Shown: one piece after another, positions 1 through 8,554 of the stretch
Position numbering within the stretch: the stretch's first letter is position 1
Layout: each line of letters opens with the position of its first letter
DNA from: Bradyrhizobium sp.
GTDB taxonomy: Bacteria > Pseudomonadota > Alphaproteobacteria > Rhizobiales > Xanthobacteraceae
Reading direction: 5' to 3'
DNA: 18,502 nt
Assembly (NCBI GenBank): GCA_028290305.1
Contig: JAQGKC010000341.1
Location: 1 to 18,502, forward strand
Notes under the pieces: model-generated
Database searches by the model: none
Seen by the model: only the letters and a program-made list of their open reading frames with translations
What the model was told of the DNA's origin: nothing
Translations under genes and position numbers: made by a program

Positions 1-1409
1 ACGACCTCGGCGCCGCCGGGATAGCCGATCGGACCGGTGCCGCGCACGAACAGGATGCAGTGCTCGTCGATGTCGAGCGAGGGATCGTCGATCCGGTGGT
101 GATAGTCTTCCGGACCTTCGAACACGATGGCGCGTCCCTCGAACGCGTTGGGATCCCCGGGATTGACCAGATAGCGGTCGCGGAATTCCTTTGAGATCAC
201 GCTGGTCTTCATGATCGCGGAATCGAACAGATTGCCGCGCAGCACCAGAAAACCGGCGTCCTTCACCAGCGGCTTGTCGTAACTCCAGATCACGTCGCCG
301 TCCGGCTTCGGCGCTTCGCGGCAGTTCTCGCCCATGGTGTGACCGTTGACGGTCATGACGTCTTCATGGATGCGCTTAGCCTGCATCAGTTCGCGCACCA
401 CGGCAGGCACGCCGCCGGCGCGGTGATATTCCTCGCCGAGATAGAAGCCGGCCGGCTGCATGTTCACCAGCAGCGGAATTTCGTGGCCGTATTTCTGCCA
501 ATCGTCGATCGATAGCTCCACGCCGATATGACGGGCGAGCGCATTGATATGGATCGGCGCGTTGGTCGAACCGCCGATCGCCGAATTGACGACGATGCAG
601 TTTTCAAATGCCTGCCGCGTCAGGATGTCGGACGGCTTCAAATCTTCCCAGACCATTCCGACGATGCGCGTGCCGGTCTCATAGGCAATCTGGCCGCGCT
701 CGCGATAGGGGGCAGGGATCGCGGCGCAGCCCGGCAGCGACATGCCCAAGGCCTCGGCCAGCGAATTCATCGTGGAGGCAGTGCCCATGGTATTGCAGTG
801 GCCGACCGACGGCGCCGACGAGGCCACGATATTCATGAACTCCTCGTAGTCGATCTCGCCGGCGCTAAGCCGCTCGCGGGATTTCCAGACCACGGTACCG
901 GAGCCGCTGCGCTCGCCATTGTGCCAGCCGTTCAGCATCGGTCCGCCAGATAATACGATCGCCGGCAAATTGACGGTCGCGGCCGCCATCAGGCAGGCAG
1001 GCGTCGTCTTGTCGCAGCCGGTGGTCAGCACCACGCCGTCCAGCGGGTAGCCAAACAGGATTTCGACCAATCCGAGATAGGCCAGGTTGCGATCGAGCGC
1101 CGCGGTCGGGCGCTTGCCGGTCTCCTGAATCGGGTGCATCGGAAATTCCATGGCGATGCCGCCGGCGGCGCGGATGCCCTCCCGGACCCGATGAGCGAGT
1201 TCAAGGTGATGGCGGTTGCATGGCGAGAGGTCGTTGCCGGTCTGCGCAATGCCGATGATCGGCTTGCCGGATTGCAGTTCATGACGGGTCAGACCGTAGT
1301 TGAGGTAGCGTTCGAGGTAGAGCGCGGTCATCCCCGGGTTGTGCGGGTTATTGAACCACTCGCTGGAGCGGAGTTTGCGCCTGGTGACGCCGGTAAGCGG
1401 CTTGTTCAT
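1..1409 (-). CDS. IlvD/Edd-family sugar-acid (pentonate) dehydratase, 3' end cut by window edge
   Basis: Open reading frame from ATG (complement of 1407-1409) to the window edge with no stop; 469 codons are present, and family members have roughly 570-600. The start reads [19 protein letters not shown]. Three cysteines sit where this family binds a [2Fe-2S] cluster: Cys64 (TGNDLSPCN), Cys132 ([10 protein letters not shown]) and Cys205 (GHCNTMGTA). Lys134 follows the second cysteine, and [10 protein letters not shown] at 276-285 is the conserved substrate/metal loop. The cysteine spacing, as I recall it, equals that of Rhizobium L-arabinonate dehydratase shifted by five residues. The family removes water from aldonic acids such as L-arabonate or D-xylonate to give 2-keto-3-deoxy acids. 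The catalytic serine region lies just past the edge. The gene is divergent from the sugar-type ABC operon, which supports a sugar-acid role over branched-chain amino-acid synthesis. The exact substrate is not determined. Confidence 0.9.
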   Translation of the reverse strand, partial: MNKPLTGVTRRKLRSSEWFNNPHNPGMTALYLERYLNYGLTRHELQSGKPIIGIAQTGNDLSPCNRHHLELAHRVREGIRAAGGIAMEFPMHPIQETGKRPTAALDRNLAYLGLVEILFGYPLDGVVLTTGCDKTTPACLMAAATVNLPAIVLSGGPMLNGWHNGERSGSGTVVWKSRERLSAGEIDYEEFMNIVASSAPSVGHCNTMGTASTMNSLAEALGMSLPGCAAIPAPYRERGQIAYETGTRIVGMVWEDLKPSDILTRQAFENCIVVNSAIGGSTNAPIHINALARHIGVELSIDDWQKYGHEIPLLVNMQPAGFYLGEEYHRAGGVPAVVRELMQAKRIHEDVMTVNGHTMGENCREAPKPDGDVIWSYDKPLVKDAGFLVLRGNLFDSAIMKTSVISKEFRDRYLVNPGDPNAFEGRAIVFEGPEDYHHRIDDPSLDIDEHCILFVRGTGPIGYPGGAEV

Positions 1410-1423
1410 GGTTTCTCCCGCAG

Positions 1424-1446
1424 CGCACACGCCTTATTTTTGTGCG
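1424..1446. promoter_or_regulatory. Candidate operator: inverted repeat CGCACA-N11-TGTGCG
   Basis: Perfect 6-bp arms at 1424-1429 and 1441-1446, 15 bp upstream of the dehydratase start, in the 219-bp gap between divergent genes. The gap (1410-1628) holds no gene. Further short dyads near the ABC side are GTCT-GATA-AGAC (1552-1563) and GACC-C-GGTC (1561-1569). The position suits a repressor site, but no cognate regulator gene lies next to it in the window and arms this short can occur by chance. Confidence 0.3.
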
Positions 1447-1628
1447 TAATGTTCGTATCGGCGGCCAATGCTTGCATGTCACCGCCCTGTTCGCAACTTC
1501 GCGACAGAGGGGAACTCAATACGACTTTGATCCAACGACATCACTGAAAAAGTCTGATAAGACCCGGTCAAATAAGAGGACGACCGCGGCGTTCACTGCG
1601 GGGCTTTAAGTGTTTTGGGAGGGTGTGG

Positions 1629-2690
<1,062 letters not shown>

Positions 2691-2744
2691 GTTATCCAGG
2701 AAGCAATTGGTCGAAGAACCAATAAAACAGGGAGAATACGGAAG

Positions 2745-4067
2745 ATGTCTAGTTTTACACCGGATCGGCGGTCTTTACTGAAGGGCAGCGCGACGTTGCT
2801 GGCCGCCGCGGCGACCATGTCGAGCGAGCAATTGCTGGGCTATGCGAAGGCATGGGCGCAGACCGCGCAGTGGAAGCCGGAAGCGGGCGCCAAGGTCAAT
2901 CTGCTGCGCTGGAAGCGTTTCGTCGAAGCCGAAGACGTCGCGTTCATGAAGATCGTCGACGCCTTCCAGAAGGCAACCGGCGTGACGATCAACGTCTCCA
3001 ACGAATCCTATGACGATATCCAGCCCAAGGCATCGGTCGCGGCAAACACGGGGCAGGGCCTCGATATGGTCTGGGGTCTTTACTCCCTGCCGTTCCTGTT
3101 CCCGAGCAAATGCACCGATATGACCGACGTCGCCGATTACATCGGCAAGAAATGTGGTGGCTGGGCTCCGTCGGGCGAGGCCTACGGCAAACTGGACAAC
3201 AAGTGGATCGGCGTTCCCGTTGCTGCCACCGGCGGTCTTGTGAATTACCGTGTCGCCGCCGCTGAAAAAGCCGGCCACAAGGAGTTCCCCAAGGACCTCG
3301 GCGGCTTTGCCGATCTGGTGAAGGGCATGAACAAGAATGGCACGCCCGCGGGCATGGCGCTCGGACACGCTTCAGGCGATGCCAACGGCTGGCTGCATTG
3401 GGCGTTGTGGGCGCATGGCGGCAACCTGATCGACAAGGACAACAAGGTCGTCGTCAATTCACCGGAAACGGCGAAGGCACTGGAGTACGTCAAGGGCCTG
3501 TATGACAATTTCGTGCCGGGCACGGCGTCCTGGAATGATAGTTCCAACAACAAGGCGTTCCTGGCGGGTCAGCTTCACCTGACCGTCAACGGCATTTCGA
3601 TCTATGTGACGGCGAAGAAGGAAAATCCGCAAATCGCCGAGGACATGAACCACGCCCATCTGCCGGCGGGACTGGATGGAAAAACCAGAGAACTGCATCT
3701 CGGCTTCCCGATCCTTGTCTTCAACTTCACGAAGTATCCGCAAGCCTGCAAAGCGTTCACCGCATTCTTGCTTGAACCGGAGGAGTTCAATCCCTGGGTC
3801 GAAGCTGCGCAAGGTTATCTTTCCCCCTTCCTGCTGGACTATAAAAAGAATCCGATCTGGACTGCCGATCCCAAGAACACGCCATACCGCAATGTGGCCG
3901 AGACCGCGCAGACGCCGGCGGGTATCGGCAAGATGGGTGAAAACGCCGCTGCCGCGATTGCCGACTTCGTCGTTGTCGACATGTTCGCGAACTACTGCAC
4001 CGGTCGTGAGGATGTGAAAACGGCGATGGCTTCGGCGGAACGTTCCGCCAAGCGCATCTTCCGATAG
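2745..4067 (+). CDS. ABC transporter substrate-binding protein (family 1), Tat-type signal
   Basis: A 440-residue periplasmic solute-binding protein of the UgpB/MalE-like carbohydrate family. The N-terminus carries a twin-arginine motif, DRRSLLKG (Arg8-Arg9), an Ala-rich core, and an AWA-Q cleavage site near residue 38, suggesting export in folded form by the Tat system. The mature protein shows aromatic-rich family features, for example KWIGVPVAATGGLVNYR and WLHWALWAHGGNLI. GGAG at 2731-2734 and a purine run before ATG 2745 serve as ribosome-binding site. It sits between the ATPase and permease genes, and a hairpin with a T-run follows its stop, probably raising its expression above that of the permeases. 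The ligand is not predictable from sequence; the neighbouring dehydratase and DenD-like dehydrogenase suggest a sugar acid or polyol. Confidence 0.93.
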   Translation: MSSFTPDRRSLLKGSATLLAAAATMSSEQLLGYAKAWAQTAQWKPEAGAKVNLLRWKRFVEAEDVAFMKIVDAFQKATGVTINVSNESYDDIQPKASVAANTGQGLDMVWGLYSLPFLFPSKCTDMTDVADYIGKKCGGWAPSGEAYGKLDNKWIGVPVAATGGLVNYRVAAAEKAGHKEFPKDLGGFADLVKGMNKNGTPAGMALGHASGDANGWLHWALWAHGGNLIDKDNKVVVNSPETAKALEYVKGLYDNFVPGTASWNDSSNNKAFLAGQLHLTVNGISIYVTAKKENPQIAEDMNHAHLPAGLDGKTRELHLGFPILVFNFTKYPQACKAFTAFLLEPEEFNPWVEAAQGYLSPFLLDYKKNPIWTADPKNTPYRNVAETAQTPAGIGKMGENAAAAIADFVVVDMFANYCTGREDVKTAMASAERSAKRIFR

Positions 4068-4075
4068 GCTACGCC

Positions 4076-4111
4076 GCCGGCGCGGCCTTCCGCGCCGGCT
4101 TGTTTTTATTT
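4076..4111 (+). terminator. Intra-operon hairpin with T-run (attenuator or partial terminator)
   Basis: A perfect 10-bp GC stem (GCCGGCGCGG at 4076-4085, CCGCGCCGGC at 4090-4099) closes a CCTT tetraloop and is followed by TTGTTTTTATTT (4100-4111). It lies 8 bp after the binding-protein stop and 74 bp before the permease start. In other importer operons such hairpins limit read-through and protect the upstream mRNA, giving an excess of binding protein. That role is inferred here. Confidence 0.85.
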
Positions 4112-4185
4112 AGAAATCGGGGCGGCGCCCGCCGTAAGAGAAGTGTGCGGCCGGGCGTCGTCTTCTGATTTGGAGTTGGAGCGGA

Positions 4186-5145
4186 ATGAGTACCGTCCAG
4201 ACGTCGATGCCTGTGCAGGCTGCGAGGGTTGATACGCCGTCGCTTTGGATGCGGCTGCGAACCAACCGCAACTGGATAGCGCTGTGGTTCATGCTGCCTG
4301 CGGCGGCTTTTCTAATCCTGTTTCTGGCCTATCCCCTGTTCCTCGGCGTCTGGATGAGCTTCACCGATGAACGCATCGGCCGCACCGGCGTTTTCATCGG
4401 CCTCGAAAATTACCAGTGGCTGTGGGATGATTCCATCTTCTGGCTCTCGGTATTCAATACGCTGCTCTATACGATCATCGCCAGCGCCATCAAATTCGCG
4501 GTCGGCCTTTACCTCGCGTTGCTATTGAACCGGCACATGCCGTTCAAGGCGGTGATCCGCTCCATCGTGCTGATCCCGTTCATCGTGCCAACCGTGCTTT
4601 CGGCGATCGCGTTCTGGTGGATCTACGACTCCCAGTTTTCGATCATTTCATGGTCGTTGATCAAGCTCGGCCTGATCGACCACAACATCAATTTCCTCGG
4701 CGATACCAACTGGGCGCGCGGCAGCGTGATCTTCGCCAACATCTGGCGCGGCGTTCCCTTTGTCGCGATCACGCTGCTGGCCGGCCTGCAGACCGTGTCA
4801 CCCTCGCTTTACGAAGCGGCGACGCTGGATGGCGCCACCAACTGGCAGCGATTCCGGTTCATCACCTATCCGCTGCTGACGCCGATCATCGCGGTGGTCA
4901 TGACCTTCTCGGTGCTGTTCACGTTCACCGACTTCCAGTTGATCTGGGCCCTGACCCGCGGCGGTCCGGTGAACGCGACGCATCTGATGGCCACCTTGAG
5001 CTATCAACGCGGCATCATCAGCGGCCGGCTTGGCGAGGGGGCCGCGATTGCGACCGCAATGATCCCGTTTCTGCTGGCCGCCATTGCGATTTCCTGGTTC
5101 GGCATGCAACGCCGGAAATGGCAGCAAGGATCGAACAATGACTGA
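4186..5145 (+). CDS. ABC transporter permease, MalF/UgpA type
   Basis: A 319-residue inner-membrane protein of the sugar-importer permease family. Hydrophobic segments begin with WIALWFMLPAAAFLILFLAY (30-49) and recur through the protein, consistent with about six membrane spans. The EAA loop that docks on the ATPase is at about 210-229 (EAATLDGATNWQRF...ITYPLL). A GGAG-like site precedes ATG 4186. The stop overlaps the start of the second permease by 8 bp (ATGACTGA), indicating translational coupling. It forms a heterodimer with that protein. Confidence 0.94.
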   Translation: MSTVQTSMPVQAARVDTPSLWMRLRTNRNWIALWFMLPAAAFLILFLAYPLFLGVWMSFTDERIGRTGVFIGLENYQWLWDDSIFWLSVFNTLLYTIIASAIKFAVGLYLALLLNRHMPFKAVIRSIVLIPFIVPTVLSAIAFWWIYDSQFSIISWSLIKLGLIDHNINFLGDTNWARGSVIFANIWRGVPFVAITLLAGLQTVSPSLYEAATLDGATNWQRFRFITYPLLTPIIAVVMTFSVLFTFTDFQLIWALTRGGPVNATHLMATLSYQRGIISGRLGEGAAIATAMIPFLLAAIAISWFGMQRRKWQQGSNND

Positions 5146-6046
5146 TTCCGCCTTGCAATCGAAAACGCCTGTCGTCAGCCAGAGCGACGACAGCGAGGGC
5201 ATGAGTTTTCTGGAGTCGTTGCCGCGTCGCGTGGTGACACTTTATCTGCCGCTGTTCGTGATCCTGATCGTGCTGTTGTTTCCGTTCTATTGGATGGCGC
5301 TGACGTCCATCAAGCCGGACGAGCAATTGATCGACATGGACAAGTTCAACCCGTTCTGGGTGATCCATCCGACGTTCAAGCATATCAGCAAGCTATTGTT
5401 CGAGACCCAGTATCCGCGGTGGCTCTGGAACACGATGTACGTGGCGGTGGGCGCCACGACGCTTTCGATCATCGCCAGCGTGCTGGCGGCCTATGCCATC
5501 GTGCGCTTGAGGTTCAAGGGCGCGGACACGGTCGGCGTGCTGATCTTCTTTGCGTATCTGGTGCCGCCGTCGATCCTGTTCATTCCGCTGGCGTCCGTGA
5601 TCCAGGCCTATGGCCTGTTCGACTCGCCGCTGTCGCTGATCCTCGTTTACCCCACGCTGCTAATTCCGTTCTCGACCTGGCTGCTGATGGGGTATTTCAA
5701 GACCATTCCCTATGAACTGGAGGAGTGCGCCCTGATCGACGGCGCATCGCGCTGGCAGATCCTGGTCAAGATCATCGTGCCGCTGGCGATCCCCGGCCTG
5801 ATCTCGGCCTTCATCTTTTCCTTCACACTGTGCTGGAACGAGTTCATCTACGCGTTGACCTTCCTGCAATCGACGCCGAACAAAACCGTGCCGGTGGCGA
5901 TCGTGAACGAGTTTGTTGACGGCGATATCTACAAATGGGGGTCGCTGATGGCGGGCGCGCTGGTCGGTTCGCTGCCGCTGGTCATCCTGTACGCGTTCTT
6001 TGTCGAGCATTATGTTTCGGCGATGACCGGAGCCGTGAAAGAGTAA
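5138..6046 (+). CDS. ABC transporter permease, MalG/UgpE type
   Basis: A 302-residue inner-membrane permease, partner of the preceding gene. The membrane region starts at about 34 (TLYLPLFVILIVLLFPFYW) after a polar N-terminus. The EAA-type loop is at about 195-220 (EECALIDGASRWQ...VPLAIPG). I chose ATG 5138 since AAGGA at 5126-5130 lies seven bases upstream and the start overlaps the previous stop; the reading frame also opens further upstream at 5084, but that would lie deep in the first permease gene. Residues 160-220 match the second-permease half of the importer family. It is followed by a 46-bp gap with a 12-bp palindrome (CGCGGGCCCGCG, 6050-6061) and then the dehydrogenase gene. Confidence 0.93.
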   Translation: MTDSALQSKTPVVSQSDDSEGMSFLESLPRRVVTLYLPLFVILIVLLFPFYWMALTSIKPDEQLIDMDKFNPFWVIHPTFKHISKLLFETQYPRWLWNTMYVAVGATTLSIIASVLAAYAIVRLRFKGADTVGVLIFFAYLVPPSILFIPLASVIQAYGLFDSPLSLILVYPTLLIPFSTWLLMGYFKTIPYELEECALIDGASRWQILVKIIVPLAIPGLISAFIFSFTLCWNEFIYALTFLQSTPNKTVPVAIVNEFVDGDIYKWGSLMAGALVGSLPLVILYAFFVEHYVSAMTGAVKE

Positions 6047-6092
6047 GCGCGCGGGCCCGCGTCTAAATTCAAAAACAAAAAGGAGTTGGGTC

Positions 6093-7079
6093 TTGCACAT
6101 TCTGGTTTTGGGTGCTGCCGGCATGGTCGGCCGCAAATTGACCGAGCGGCTGTTGCGCGACGGACGTCTCGGCAAGCGCGACATCACGCGCATGACGCTG
6201 CAGGACGTCGTCGCGCCGGCGAAACCCGCCAATACCGGATTCCCGGTCGAGACCGTGACGTGCGATTTCGCCGTGCCGGGCGCCGCCGAAAAGCTCGTCG
6301 CCGATCGCCCCGATGTGATTTTCCATCTGGCGGCAATCGTCTCCGGCGAGGCGGAACTCGATTTCGACAAGGGCTATCGCATCAACCTCGATGGCACCCG
6401 GATGCTGCTCGATGCCGTCAGGCTTATCGGCGGCGGCTATAAGCCAAGGGTCGTGTTCACCTCGTCAATCGCGGTGTTCGGTGCGCCGTTCCCCGAGGCC
6501 ATCGGCGACGAGTTTTTTCACACGCCACTGCTAAGCTACGGCACCCAGAAAGCGATTGGCGAACTCTTGCTCGCAGACTATTCGCGCCGCGGTTTCATGG
6601 ACGGCATCGGCATCCGGCTACCGACCATTTGCATCCGTCCCGGTTTGCCCAACAAGGCGGCCTCCGGATTCTTTTCCAACATCCTGCGCGAACCGCTCGC
6701 CGGCAAGGAAGCGGTGCTCCCGGTGTCCGAGGACGTCCGCCACTGGCATGCCTCGCCACGCTCGGCGGTCGGGTTCCTGCTGCATGCAGCGACCATGGAT
6801 ACCGCTACAGCCGGCGCGCGTCGCAATCTCACCATGCCTGGCCTTTCGGCGACCGTCGGCGAAGAGATCGCCGCGTTGAAGCGGGTGGCGGGCGACAAAG
6901 TGGCGGCGCGGATCAAGCGCGAACCTGACGTCTTCATCATGGGTATCGTCGATGGCTGGCCGCGGAATTTCGACGCCAAGCGAGCGGTCAAGCTCGGCTT
7001 CACCACCGCCGAAAAGACCTTCGACGACATTATCAGGATTCACATCGAGGACGAACTTGGTGGTAAGTTCGTGGCTTGA
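6093..7079 (+). CDS. denD: NAD-dependent extended SDR, D-erythronate dehydrogenase (DenD)-like
   Basis: A 328-residue cytoplasmic oxidoreductase. The NAD site GAAGMVG is at 7-13, right after the first beta strand, and fixes the start at TTG 6093; AGGAG at 6081-6085 lies seven bases upstream. The active site shows FTSSIAVFG (122-130) and Tyr149-x3-Lys153 in SYGTQKAIGE. Blocks such as IFHLAAIVSGEAE, RLPTICIRPG and RHWHASPRSAVGF match what I recall of the DenD family, which oxidises D-erythronate to 2-keto-D-erythronate. The usual partners (OtnK/DenK-type kinase, OtnC decarboxylase, OtnI isomerase) are not in the window, so another 2-hydroxy acid may be the substrate. It is co-directional with the transporter and ends 30 bp before the thiolase gene. 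The family call is firm; the specific reaction is moderately sure. Confidence 0.82.
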   Translation: MHILVLGAAGMVGRKLTERLLRDGRLGKRDITRMTLQDVVAPAKPANTGFPVETVTCDFAVPGAAEKLVADRPDVIFHLAAIVSGEAELDFDKGYRINLDGTRMLLDAVRLIGGGYKPRVVFTSSIAVFGAPFPEAIGDEFFHTPLLSYGTQKAIGELLLADYSRRGFMDGIGIRLPTICIRPGLPNKAASGFFSNILREPLAGKEAVLPVSEDVRHWHASPRSAVGFLLHAATMDTATAGARRNLTMPGLSATVGEEIAALKRVAGDKVAARIKREPDVFIMGIVDGWPRNFDAKRAVKLGFTTAEKTFDDIIRIHIEDELGGKFVA

Positions 7080-7109
7080 TGTATTCGTGGAATTAGCAGG
7101 AGAACGGCC

Positions 7110-8279
7110 ATGACAGCCAGCATCGTCGGATGGGCGCATACGCCCTTCGGCAAGCTCGACACCGAGACCGTCGAGAGCCTCGTGGTGCGCGTCGCGACCG
7201 ATGCGCTTGCGGACGCCGGCATTTCCGCGGGCGATGTCGATGAGATCGTGCTCGGGCATTTCAACGCCGGGTTCTCGCCGCAGGATTTCACCGCCTCGCT
7301 GGTGCTGCAGGCCGACCCGCAATTGCGCTTCAAGCCGGCGACGCGGGTCGAGAATGCCTGCGCCACCGGTTCGGCGGCGGTGCATCAGGGCATCCGGGCC
7401 ATTGCGGCGGGCGCGGCAAAGATCGTGCTGGTGGTCGGCGTCGAGCAGATGACGCGGACGCCGGGGCCCGAGATCGGCAGGAACCTGTTGCGCGCGTCGT
7501 ATCTGCCGGAGGATGGCGAGACCCCCGGCGGTTTCGCCGGCGTGTTCGGCAAGATCGCGCAGACCTATTTCCAGAAATACGGCGATCAGTCCGATGCGCT
7601 GGCGATGATCGCGGCCAAGAACCATAAAAATGGCGTCGCCAATCCCTACGCGCAGTTGCGCAAGGATTTCGGCTACGAATTCTGCCGATCCGAAAGCGAG
7701 AAGAATCCGTTCGTGGCGGGGCCGCTGAAACGCACCGATTGCTCGCTGGTCTCGGATGGCGCGGCAGCGCTGGTGTTGACGGATTCTGAAACCGCCAAGA
7801 CCATGGGGAAGGCGGTCAACATCAGGGCGACCGCGCATGCCCAGGATTTCCTGCCGATGTCAAAGCGCGACATCCTGCAATTCGAGGGCTGCACGGTGGC
7901 GTGGCAGCAGGCGTTGCAGAAGGCGGGCGTCCAGCTCTCCGATTTGTCCTTTGTCGAAACCCACGACTGCTTCACCGTCGCCGAACTGATCGAGTATGAA
8001 GCGATGGGGCTGACGCCGCGAGGGCAGGGCGCGCGCGCCATCAAGGAAGGCTGGACCCAGAAGGACGGCAAGCTGCCGATCAATCCGTCCGGCGGATTGA
8101 AGGCCAAGGGCCATCCGATCGGCGCCACCGGCGTCTCCATGCATGTGCTGAGTGCCATGCAATTGTTGGGACAGGCGCCCGAGGGCATGCAGATCAAGGA
8201 CGCCAAACTCGCGGGCATCTTCAACATGGGCGGTGCCGCGGTCGCGAATTACGTCTCGCTGCTGGAGCCCGCGAAGTAA
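7110..8279 (+). CDS. Thiolase, SCP-x-type acetyl-CoA acyltransferase
   Basis: A 389-residue thiolase-fold enzyme that should cleave a beta-ketoacyl-CoA with CoA, or condense in reverse. The nucleophile is Cys84 in ENACATGSAA. HDCF at 285-288 and GHPIGATG (His335) supply the other catalytic groups. The classical C-terminal CxG motif is replaced by NMGGAAVAN (372-380), as expected for the SCP-x branch, where the HDCF cysteine takes that place. AGGAGA at 7098-7103 precedes ATG 7110. It lies 30 bp after the DenD-like gene and probably closes the transporter operon. A thiolase at the end of a sugar-type import operon is unusual and may link the two halves of the region. The natural acyl chain is unknown. 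Confidence 0.9.
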   Translation: MTASIVGWAHTPFGKLDTETVESLVVRVATDALADAGISAGDVDEIVLGHFNAGFSPQDFTASLVLQADPQLRFKPATRVENACATGSAAVHQGIRAIAAGAAKIVLVVGVEQMTRTPGPEIGRNLLRASYLPEDGETPGGFAGVFGKIAQTYFQKYGDQSDALAMIAAKNHKNGVANPYAQLRKDFGYEFCRSESEKNPFVAGPLKRTDCSLVSDGAAALVLTDSETAKTMGKAVNIRATAHAQDFLPMSKRDILQFEGCTVAWQQALQKAGVQLSDLSFVETHDCFTVAELIEYEAMGLTPRGQGARAIKEGWTQKDGKLPINPSGGLKAKGHPIGATGVSMHVLSAMQLLGQAPEGMQIKDAKLAGIFNMGGAAVANYVSLLEPAK

Positions 8280-8311
8280 GCGGTCCGAGATTGGCGTGTC
8301 TCTCTCCGCGA

Positions 8312-8426
8312 GTCGTCCCGGCGCACGCCGGCATAACCCCTGGCATTCGTTGTTGCGTCGGGCCTCGGCGCCATCATTCGCTGGCAACTCCTCGGCGCAT
8401 GGATCCCGGCGTTCGCCGGGGTGACG
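8312..8426. repeat. Intergenic palindromic repeat pair (REP-like), inverted CCGGCG hairpins
   Basis: Two hairpins, CCGGCG-CA-CGCCGG (8318-8331) and CCCGGCG-TT-CGCCGGG (8405-8420), lie in inverted orientation. The 20-bp arms 8312-8331 and 8407-8426 are 17/20 reverse complements. The element fills the middle of a 275-bp gap (8280-8554) that holds no gene I can support. It resembles repeats scattered through Bradyrhizobium-type genomes (from memory). The hairpins may also act as transcript ends for the upstream operon, though no T-run follows. Confidence 0.75.
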
Positions 8427-8554
8427 TTTCATGTGGAGCCCACGCATACGCCCATACCCCGGGGAACCCTTGATCTTCCTGATGCGCTGCCGTTACTAGG
8501 TCCCAGAAAATGGCGAGCGCCACGATGCGCATCTTGCCGGGAGCGAACTGAGCC

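Noticed and set aside
528..953. Plus-strand frame inside the dehydratase gene
   Set aside because: Opposite-strand shadow; the minus strand has an uninterrupted family match with all cluster cysteines.
6050..6061. 12-bp palindrome CGCGGGCCCGCG after the second permease
   Set aside because: Considered as a terminator, but no T-run follows on the plus strand and no loop is possible without breaking the stem; likely GC-rich chance or a minor stability element.
6618..7838. 406-codon minus-strand frame across DenD and thiolase genes
   Set aside because: Antisense to two well-supported genes; Arg/His-rich, domain-free translation.
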